Of a stretch of 64,000 nt of DNA, positions 57,602 through 64,000 are shown piece by piece. Numbering within the stretch: position 1 is the stretch's first letter; each line of letters begins with the position of its first letter. The position numbers and the translations under genes were made by a program. This DNA comes from Evansella clarkii (GTDB taxonomy: Bacteria; Bacillota; Bacilli; Bacillales; Salisediminibacteriaceae): the NCBI RefSeq assembly GCF_002019695.1, contig NZ_KV917376.1, positions 4,350,974 through 4,414,973 on the forward strand, written 5' to 3'. The notes beneath the pieces are model-generated. The model was not told the DNA's origin. It was given only the letters and a program-made list of their open reading frames with translations, and searched no databases.

Positions 57602-58144
57602 TTAACTGTAGTATGGAGATATAAGAATGTAGACCAATACTCCTGTAAAGCTGACGTACAGCCAGAGAGGCATTGTCCAGCGCACCCATTTTCTGTGGCG
57701 TGCCTCTTCCCGCTTATAGCCAGTAAAAAAGCTCATGAGCGCAAGAGGAACTATTACAGCTGCCAGTATAATATGAGTGATAAGAATGAAGTAATAAAAA
57801 CCTGCTATAAAACCAGTACCTCCAAAAGCAGTGGATTCAGCAAGGAAGTGGTATGTTACATATGACAGCAGGAAGAAAAAGGTAGTAGTAAATGCTGCAT
57901 AGATAAATTTCTGGTGCCTGTCAATATTCCTTTTCTTAATAGCAATCAGGGCGAGCAGCAGAAAAACGAATGTTAAACTATTTAATGAAGCATTCAGCAA
58001 TGGCAGCTGTCTAACCCACGCTGGAAGGTCTCCTTCATATGGAGGGATGTATGACAGGGCCACCACAAGCAGGTTAATAACTATGGCAAGGATAATAACT
58101 GTCTTGCCTGAATTGTCTAAGATTGTATTCCATAGCTTTTTCAT
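57602..58144 (-). CDS. DUF420 membrane protein (CtaM/YozB type)
   Basis: The 180-aa protein has about five membrane helices and family His residues in IDRHQKFIYAAF and SYVTYHFLAESTAFGG. DUF420 proteins of Firmicutes include CtaM, needed to assemble haem-copper oxidases in Staphylococcus; a similar respiratory role is inferred. It is followed by nothing on this strand and lies 18 bp downstream of the lipoprotein gene, possibly co-transcribed with it. Confidence 0.85.
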   Translation of the reverse strand: MKKLWNTILDNSGKTVIILAIVINLLVVALSYIPPYEGDLPAWVRQLPLLNASLNSLTFVFLLLALIAIKKRNIDRHQKFIYAAFTTTFFFLLSYVTYHFLAESTAFGGTGFIAGFYYFILITHIILAAVIVPLALMSFFTGYKREEARHRKWVRWTMPLWLYVSFTGVLVYILISPYYS

Positions 58145-58161
58145 AATATTTCTCCTTGTTA

Positions 58162-59067
58162 TTATTGGCTGTCTTCGATGATAAATTCGTTAAATCCATC
58201 TGTCTTGAGTATAAGACTTCCGTAAATATTTGTTTCATAAACCGGAATTTTTTCCTTTTCCAGGGCATCAAGGACCTCAGGACTTGTGTTTTCTTCCTTG
58301 CTGTTGTATATAGCTATTTCAGGATTAATTTCTTTAAGAAGTTCAGCTGCATCCTGAACGGATGAATCATGGCGGCCTGGTATAAACACCTGTGCATTTA
58401 AATCAAGCCCTCTGTTTAATATTTCATTCTCCCCGCCAGCATCAATATCACCAGTTAGAAGAAAACTGAAGTTTCCGTAACTCACTCTAATGCTCAAAGA
58501 ATCACTGAGAATATCCCCTGATATAGATTCAGGATGAATCACTTCCACTTTTAGAGAGCCAAATTCGAAATGCTCACCGGCACGTGGTTCATAATAATTC
58601 AGATCAGAAGACATAATAACTTCCACTGTCCGCTCAAATGCATGAGAATTACTGACTCCACCTGACATCCAGATCTCCTTTACAGCAAATTCAGAAATTA
58701 CGTTGGAAAACTGATCGATAGACTCACCGGAAGGGCTTGGACCTACCAGCAGATCGATCTTTTTTATTCCACGATCTTTCAGATAAGAAATTACATCGTA
58801 TCGTCCTGTATAATCATCATGTACTAATATAACTGTATTGTCTGCCTGAAATAATGCTGCATCACCCTGTCCGGCATCAATAAAATGAACTTGAAGAAAC
58901 CCTTCTGTGTCACCATTTGTGTTTTGATCATGCAGCGCTTCACTGTTCAATGAAACCTCGTCAAGCGAACTTGATTTAGAAACTGCCTTGAGGTTTTCAC
59001 CTGCACTGCATCCAGTAATAATTAAAAACAGAAGTGTCCACATATAAAACACTGGACTGAACTTCAT
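58162..59067 (-). CDS. Lipoprotein with degenerate ComEC-type metallo-beta-lactamase fold
   Basis: The 301-aa protein begins with a lipoprotein signal ending ITGCS, so Cys20 is the likely lipid anchor. The body matches the extracellular MBL domain of ComEC/Rec2 relatives (VHFIDAGQGDAALFQ, FSFLLTGDIDAGGE, FIPGRHDSS). The metal ligands are missing: the HxHxDH motif is replaced by GPSPSGESIDQ, and the second-site DGG by HDD. It may be a non-catalytic, nucleotide- or DNA-binding relative. It directly precedes the DUF420 gene. Confidence 0.8.
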   Translation of the reverse strand: MKFSPVFYMWTLLFLIITGCSAGENLKAVSKSSSLDEVSLNSEALHDQNTNGDTEGFLQVHFIDAGQGDAALFQADNTVILVHDDYTGRYDVISYLKDRGIKKIDLLVGPSPSGESIDQFSNVISEFAVKEIWMSGGVSNSHAFERTVEVIMSSDLNYYEPRAGEHFEFGSLKVEVIHPESISGDILSDSLSIRVSYGNFSFLLTGDIDAGGENEILNRGLDLNAQVFIPGRHDSSVQDAAELLKEINPEIAIYNSKEENTSPEVLDALEKEKIPVYETNIYGSLILKTDGFNEFIIEDSQ

Positions 59068-59192
59068 TTTGTTTCTCCCCTTTTTTACTTCTCTCTGTAC
59101 TATGTTTAATGGCAGGGTCAGGATATCCTCCCTGCTGAATTATCTGGAAAAACATTGAAAGAGCCATTGCTGGACAATGGCTGCACAGTAAT

Positions 59193-59363
59193 CTATAACT
59201 TTGATGGTTTAACTTTATTAACCTTTTCGTTTCTGTTATTTTGCTCTAATTTATCTAAAAGCTGATTGATCTCTTTTTTATCTTCTTTTAAACCGAACAC
59301 TCGTCTCTTTTCTTTCTTCAGCAGACGAATTAGCAATTGTTTCTCCTTTTTAGTAATTAGCAT
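59193..59363 (-). CDS. Small basic peptide (56 aa)
   Basis: ATG 59363 with AAGGAG 13 nt upstream, rather far. The peptide (MLITKKEKQLLIRLLKKEKRR...) is rich in Lys/Glu and likely forms a coiled coil. No family is recognised. An in-frame stop directly precedes the ATG, so no earlier start is possible. Confidence 0.45.
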   Translation of the reverse strand: MLITKKEKQLLIRLLKKEKRRVFGLKEDKKEINQLLDKLEQNNRNEKVNKVKPSKL

Positions 59364-59450
59364 TTATTTACCGGCACTCCTTCACAATCAGACACTATAC
59401 TATTATTCTAGCATGTTATTGCTTCAACGTGAATTATTTGGTAAACAGTC

Positions 59451-60682
59451 TTAAGATTCTGAGAATGTTCCTTTTTCAGAAGAGGCTGATTTCACTCTTA
59501 CAACAAGATATAAACCAGCCGCTGCCAGGAAAAATAACAAGGAGGAAAAATAAAAGACAGAGGATATAGAGAAATATCCAGCAATCAGGCCTCCTGCCAC
59601 AGGGCCGACTACATTTCCAAGAAAACGAAAACTCTGGTTGTACCCAAGGACTTCTCCCTGTACAGAAAGAGGGACTGCCCGCCTGATATAAGCAGTAACA
59701 TTTGGAATAATTCCGCCTATCTGGAGGCCGAATAAGAAACGTAAAATGACTAGTTGCCAAATATCAACCGCGAAAGCCTGAGGCAGAAAGAAAAGCCCTG
59801 CCAGGATAAGGCATATGATAAGTACTTTTTCATGGCCGATTCTGTCACCAAGTATTCCCCATGCTCTTGTGGTAAGCGCATTTCCAAGGCCTGTTACTGA
59901 AAAGGCAAGCCCCGCGAGGAAGGCAATGTTCTGGGTTTCAAGAAGCTGGTTTACATAGAGAGCAAGCTGTGGCTGTATACTGAAATTAGCAGTCTGTATA
60001 ACAAATGATAATATCATTACCATGAGAAGGACAGGATTTTTAAAAATTACAAAAACACTTCTTTCATGCTTCGGTACTCTTTTTCACTCTGCTTTCTTTC
60101 AGCAGTTGAGATTTCTTTCACACCAAAAATCACAAGTACAGAGGCGGCTGAAATAACAACAGCGGTAATTATAAAGGTATAGGTAAAACCAAAGGAGTCA
60201 GCAAGGGAACCGCCAAGCAGAGGACCAAACAATCCTCCGGAAACAGTACCCATTTGAAGAGTTCCAAGCACCCTGCCTGCTGTTTCTTTATTTGTCTGGG
60301 CTGCAATGAGGGCCATCGAAGTAGGAACAAAGCCTGTCACAATACCCATAAAAAATCTAAGGACAAATAAACCTTGCACAGAATTTACATGGCCCATCAG
60401 AAATATGGAAAATGCAATTCCAAACCCGGTTATAATAAGTATTTTTTTTCTGCCGAAGCGGTCGCCGAATCTTCCCCATAAAGGTGATACGGCAAATGCA
60501 ACCAGAAATGTAATCCCAAAAACAAAGCCTGACCACCTTTGTACATACGCATCGGAAAATTCTCCGAAAGTTTCTATGTATAAAGAAAGGAAAGGCAGAA
60601 CCATTGTAGCACTCGCTGCCACAAAAAAGTTAGCTATACACATAATGAGAAGATTTCGTTTCTGAGGATTAATAGTATACAC
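59451..60682 (-). pseudogene. Frameshifted MFS multidrug-type transporter
   Basis: Two adjacent frames together give a complete 12-helix MFS antiporter of the DHA1 type. The first part (60682 down to a TAA near 60047) has helices 1-6 with GRFGDRFGRKK. The second (60023 down to 59451) has helices 7-12 with GILGDRIGHEK. The break is at a run of five T residues on the coding strand (plus strand A 60051-60055); one extra T restores the frame through VFFVIFKNPVLL. Either an inactivated gene, a phase-variable or slippage site, or a sequencing error. Confidence 0.85.
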
Positions 60683-60822
60683 CTTCTCCAGGATAATATT
60701 TCGCTTCTCTAAGGATTAGTATATAAGAAACCTGAAACAAATAACAGGAATAAAGAAAACTGCATACGCCTTCTGTGGAAGCGAACGCAGCTCATCTGTC
60801 GATCTGCAAGTTGCTTTTAACT

Positions 60823-61242
60823 TTATCTGTCCTTTAACGAATACTTCAGTAAATTATATATTCCATTGACAGCCAGTAAAGAGCCGGTAATTACAGAGAA
60901 GATTAACACAGCAGGCACATCTGTCATGATCTCTGACTCACTGAGAAGGAAAACCCGCCCGGTCAGTCCGCTCACGCCGTAAATTGCCATAATTATTCCT
61001 GTGCTTAGAAACAACGCGGGCACCCATGCCCCGGACAAGCCTCTTTTTGAGCCTGTACCTGCTTCCTGTGTACCTGCATTCCCGATGTCTTTTCTGTTCT
61101 TCCGGTCTGCGCTTAAAAGGAGAATTATACTCACTGCAACAACCGTTGAAAGTATTAAGTAAATGATTGATCGTGAAATTAAACTTATAAAAGCTATAAA
61201 TAAAAATAATGCGAGTAGCCGGTAACCCTTTTTCCGGTTCAT
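60823..61242 (-). CDS. Membrane protein of unknown function
   Basis: ATG 61242 follows AGCAGGTG and gives 139 aa. Two hydrophobic helices lie near the N-terminus and two near the C-terminus, with a charged middle loop (DRKNRKDIGNAGTQEAGTGSKR). No family is recognised. The longer frame to 61347 runs through a terminator hairpin. Confidence 0.6.
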   Translation of the reverse strand: MNRKKGYRLLALFLFIAFISLISRSIIYLILSTVVAVSIILLLSADRKNRKDIGNAGTQEAGTGSKRGLSGAWVPALFLSTGIIMAIYGVSGLTGRVFLLSESEIMTDVPAVLIFSVITGSLLAVNGIYNLLKYSLKDR

Positions 61243-61311
61243 CTGAACACCTGCTTTATCTGAAGTATAAAAGCTTATGACAGTGTTATGTACAAAACAG
61301 CAATGCAGACG

Positions 61312-61347
61312 AAAGAGCTCTGTCAAAATAACAGAGCTCTTTTTCAA
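61312..61347. terminator. Terminator hairpin downstream of the patatin gene
   Basis: AAAGAGCTCTGT pairs with ACAGAGCTCTTT; the plus strand continues TTC, the minus strand only TTTCG. It lies directly after the patatin stop. Confidence 0.55.
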
Positions 61348-62225
61348 TTCCCTGTAGCCTGGCGGCGAACAGGCTCGGATTGTAAAAATGATTTTAGTGC
61401 TTCATGCTGTTGTTTTGCCTGTTCATAACCATGGTCATATAAAGCCTGCAGCCTTTCTTTTTTCCGTTCAATTCTGGATACGCCTTGTAAATTTTCAGGG
61501 CGAAAAACGAATGCCTTTCCTTCCTGTTCAAGCTGACGGACTTTTATCAGGGAGTCGTTATACACCTTGGAGCGGTTTTCGATAATTTCAATAAGCCCCG
61601 GGTAATCGCGGTATTTTCTGCGATACCACCATATCCCCCGTTTTACAGGCTTTTTCATGTAATCTTCACATTGGGTGAGAATTATAACATGTTTTTCATT
61701 ACCATCATTCAGTGATTTATTAACAGGAATTGGATCACTTATTCCTCCGTCAAGAAGAAAACGGCCGTCATATTCAATGAAAGGGGAAAGCATCGGTAAA
61801 GAACATGAAGCACGGAGTATTTTATTAAGATCTTCTCCTATTTCTGACTTTTCATAATAGATGGTTTCTCCCGTTTTACAATCTGTAGTACCGATATAAA
61901 ACTTTTCTTCAGAACTGTTAAAGGTTCTGTAATCGAATAGATTTTCTCTGTTTGGTATTTGGTCAAAGATCAAGTCAAAGTTAAATAATTCGCCGTTTTT
62001 AAACAGCCTTTTAAAAGAAATATATTCAGGATGATCGGCGTAACCAATCGTTACTGCTTTATTCCTTCCCTTCTGCCTGGATATAAAGGATGACGCATTA
62101 CAAGCCCCGGCAGAAACTGCGGTAACATATGGAAAACGTATATTGTTTTCCAGAAAATATTCCAGTATTCCCCCTGTATATACTCCTCTCATACCTCCGC
62201 CTTCCAATATTAAGCCTGTTCGCAT
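61344..62225 (-). CDS. Patatin-like phospholipase
   Basis: The 293-aa protein has the oxyanion loop EGGGMRGVYTGG near the N-terminus, nucleophile motif AVSAGACNASS (GxSxG variant SAGA) and the catalytic Asp in FLLDGGISDPIPV, so the Ser-Asp dyad is complete. It probably deacylates phospholipids or related esters in the cytoplasm. ATG 62225 follows AAGGAGGCAAGGAAG; the longer frame to 62285 is not supported. Confidence 0.9.
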   Translation of the reverse strand: MRTGLILEGGGMRGVYTGGILEYFLENNIRFPYVTAVSAGACNASSFISRQKGRNKAVTIGYADHPEYISFKRLFKNGELFNFDLIFDQIPNRENLFDYRTFNSSEEKFYIGTTDCKTGETIYYEKSEIGEDLNKILRASCSLPMLSPFIEYDGRFLLDGGISDPIPVNKSLNDGNEKHVIILTQCEDYMKKPVKRGIWWYRRKYRDYPGLIEIIENRSKVYNDSLIKVRQLEQEGKAFVFRPENLQGVSRIERKKERLQALYDHGYEQAKQQHEALKSFLQSEPVRRQATGN

Positions 62226-62349
62226 TGTCTTCCTTGCCTCCTTTACATATCTCTCATTGTAACTTATTTGGAATTTAGTTAACAATAATTAATTCTGTAT
62301 GAACCTGTGGCCTAGGAAAATAAATGAGATCATCAGTGGGAAAAACAAA

Positions 62350-62389
62350 TAAAACGAATTTCTGCTATTATCAGAAATTCGTTTTATTT
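62350..62389. terminator. Bidirectional terminator
   Basis: AAAACGAATTTCTG pairs with CAGAAATTCGTTTT, followed by ATTT on the plus strand and ATTTG on the minus strand. It sits just past the degV stop. Confidence 0.75.
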
Positions 62390-62404
62390 AACCGCACGAT
62401 CGCT

Positions 62405-63256
62405 TCATTTATCGTCTGTATAGTACATAAATGCAATAGCACCTGGACCAGTATGCGTACTGATTATCGGGGTGGTGTCAACGATTGGTATATCTCTGAA
62501 ACTGGTAGAGTCTTTAATAACTCCACGGAGCTCTCCTGCAAGTTCCCGCGCTTCCACCTGGGCAATTCCCATCCCTCTGACTATTTTACCTGCTGTTTCT
62601 TCTTCAAAACGCTTTTTCATATATTTAACCATCTGCATATAGGACCTGACTTTTGAAACAGGTGTATATACTCCATCCTGAAGGGAAGCAACTGGCTTAA
62701 TTTTTAACAGAGATCCTACTAAAGCCTTCCCACGGCCAATACGGCCGCCTTTAACTAAATATTCCAGCGTATCTACCATAATATATAGAGAGGTATTTTT
62801 CCTGACTGTTTCCAGTCGATTTACGATCTCTTCAACAGCAGCCCCGCTCTTCGCCATTTCACTTGCTTCCTTCACCTGGAAACCAAGTGCACAGGATATA
62901 TATTTGGAATCGATAACTGTAACATCGCTTTTCGACATATCCGCTGCTGTTTTTGCAGAGGAGTAGGTGCCGCTCATTCCGCTTGTCATGTGGATGGACA
63001 AAACAGGACTGCCATCCTTTCCCAGTTCATCATATACTTCAACGAAAGATCCTACAGATGGCTGAGAGCTTCGGGGCATTTCATCTGAGTTAACGAGCAT
63101 GTTCACAAATTCATGGGCTGTTATGTCCACTCCATCTATATAAGATTCATCTCCTATAGTTACAGAAAGGGGCACAATTGTTATGCCTAACTGTTCTATT
63201 TCTTCTTTTCTCATATCAAGTGTAGAATCAGTTACTATTTTTACCTTTTGGCTCAT
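62405..63256 (-). CDS. DegV family fatty-acid-binding protein
   Basis: The 283-aa protein shows the DegV pattern: KIVTDSTLDMRKEEI, ITIVPLSVTIGDESYIDG, SQPSVGSF, HMTSGMSGTYSSA, VIDSKYISCALGF, VDTLEYLVKGGRIGR and a C-terminal THTGPGAIAF. DegV proteins bind long-chain fatty acids; some act with a fatty-acid kinase. AAAGGAGGTG lies 6 nt before ATG 63256. Confidence 0.93.
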   Translation of the reverse strand: MSQKVKIVTDSTLDMRKEEIEQLGITIVPLSVTIGDESYIDGVDITAHEFVNMLVNSDEMPRSSQPSVGSFVEVYDELGKDGSPVLSIHMTSGMSGTYSSAKTAADMSKSDVTVIDSKYISCALGFQVKEASEMAKSGAAVEEIVNRLETVRKNTSLYIMVDTLEYLVKGGRIGRGKALVGSLLKIKPVASLQDGVYTPVSKVRSYMQMVKYMKKRFEEETAGKIVRGMGIAQVEARELAGELRGVIKDSTSFRDIPIVDTTPIISTHTGPGAIAFMYYTDDK

Positions 63257-63524
63257 TAGAACACCTCCTTTATAAATCACTCCGTCAATCATACTATAGG
63301 AACTGCTGCTTGTTAAGAATAGTTACCTTCCCGAACCTTATTCAAACGGATTTAATTAATATATTTCCGCAAAAAGACAAGTATAAAAGTAAATATAATA
63401 GGTTTCCTTCTCGTTAGAATATGGTAGAATTAAATTTGTTTTTACTTAAATCGACATTTTTCAACGAATGCAAACAAAATAGTTAAGAAAGTAAATTATT
63501 CAAAGAAAGGAGGCGTTTTACGAT

Positions 63525-64000
63525 ATGAGCCAGCAGTTTCGCGTCCCGTTCATCGCTGTAGAAGGCCCAATAGGAGCCGGCAAGACCTCCCTGGCTGAGC
63601 TGTTGTCGTACTATTATAAGTTTGCACTGCTGAAGGAGATTGTGGACGAAAACCCTTTTCTTGGAAAATTTTATGAAAACACCGAAGAATGGAGTTTTCA
63701 GACTGAGATGTTTTTCTTATGCAACCGCTATAAACAGCTGGAAGATACATACGAAAATTTTCTGTCCCAGGGGCTTCCTGTCATTAGTGATTACCATATA
63801 TTTAAAAATCTTATCTTTGCCAAACAGACTTTATCGCAGGATCACTTCGATAAATATGACCGAATTTACAGGATTCTTACGAATGACCTTCCAAAGCCGA
63901 ATATTATCATTTACCTGGACGCAAGTCTGCCAACGCTTCTTGAAAGGATAAAGAAAAGGGGACGTAAAATTGAAAAATCTATAGATCCTCTTTATCTTGA
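63525..64000 (+). CDS. Deoxynucleoside kinase (partial, 3' end outside window)
   Basis: The N-terminal 158 residues of a Bacillus deoxynucleoside kinase (dAK/dGK type) are visible: P-loop EGPIGAGKTSLAE, VDENPFLGKFYEN, WSFQTEMFFLCNRYKQ, the DRS-like SDYHIFKNLIFAKQ and IIYLDASLPTLLERIKKRGRKIE with the lid arginines. It phosphorylates deoxynucleosides for salvage. AAAGGAGG is 9-10 nt before the ATG. In Bacillus a second such kinase often follows; not visible here. Confidence 0.92.
   Translation, partial: MSQQFRVPFIAVEGPIGAGKTSLAELLSYYYKFALLKEIVDENPFLGKFYENTEEWSFQTEMFFLCNRYKQLEDTYENFLSQGLPVISDYHIFKNLIFAKQTLSQDHFDKYDRIYRILTNDLPKPNIIIYLDASLPTLLERIKKRGRKIEKSIDPLYL

Overview
The window reads as chromosome of an aerobic, endospore-forming Bacillaceae bacterium. 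The basis is gene content and order: addB-addA-sbcD-sbcC in Bacillus order, a YjcZ-type sporulation peptide, a Spo0E-like regulator, a DacF-like carboxypeptidase, odhAB, and the kamA-yokU/ablB/yodRST lysine genes, with strong AGGAGG ribosome binding sites throughout. The divergence of the proteins and the many small dispersed repeats fit an alkaliphilic or halophilic Bacillus-like genus, but that is inference. No rRNA, tRNA, CRISPR, prophage or intact insertion sequence was seen.

Layout. 1-7 kb: a partial unknown gene, a ferritin-like protein, an ABC-F ATPase, a DUF952 protein and the glyoxylate-shunt operon (a 55-aa CxxCxGxG zinc peptide, aceB, aceA). 7-19 kb: the recombination operon addB-addA-sbcD-sbcC on the minus strand. 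19-26 kb: membrane proteins (ArAE exporter, RarD, TVP38/TMEM64), an APH-fold kinase, a YjcZ peptide and an HD hydrolase. 26-36 kb: odhAB, SRAP peptidase, patA, a membrane protein, a membrane-anchored esterase and a D,D-carboxypeptidase. 36-43 kb: an ABC-class ATPase, msrAB, a fructosamine kinase, a zinc-ribbon peptide, an M19 dipeptidase and fumC. 43-45 kb: acsA. 45-55 kb: lysine/beta-lysine metabolism with two dedicated regulators. 55-64 kb: Spo0E-like peptide, S8 protease, DUF420 protein, a degenerate metallo-beta-lactamase lipoprotein, a frameshifted MFS transporter, patatin, DegV and the start of a deoxynucleoside kinase.

Functional themes. Acetate and TCA metabolism is well represented (acsA, aceBA, odhAB, fumC). 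The most interesting stretch is 45.4-54.8 kb. A PAS/sigma-54 activator lies upstream of kamA-yokU, which has a clear -24/-12 promoter. A palindrome of the form TGCTGA-N4-CGGCA occurs both at the activator's own promoter and about 100 bp upstream of the kamA transcription start, suggesting an activator/UAS circuit. The acetyltransferase, CoA-transferase and aminotransferase genes form a separate minus-strand group opposite a PucR-type regulator.

Dispersed repeats are the other notable feature. There is a ~155-bp two-hairpin element in three copies, with one compensatory stem change and a decayed fourth copy. A ~350-bp MITE-like element has imperfect terminal inverted repeats in two copies, and a related 206-bp element sits inside the ablB gene group. 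A 76-bp double-palindrome element occurs twice in opposite orientation, and a ~21-bp degenerate tandem repeat lies upstream of the acsA promoter.
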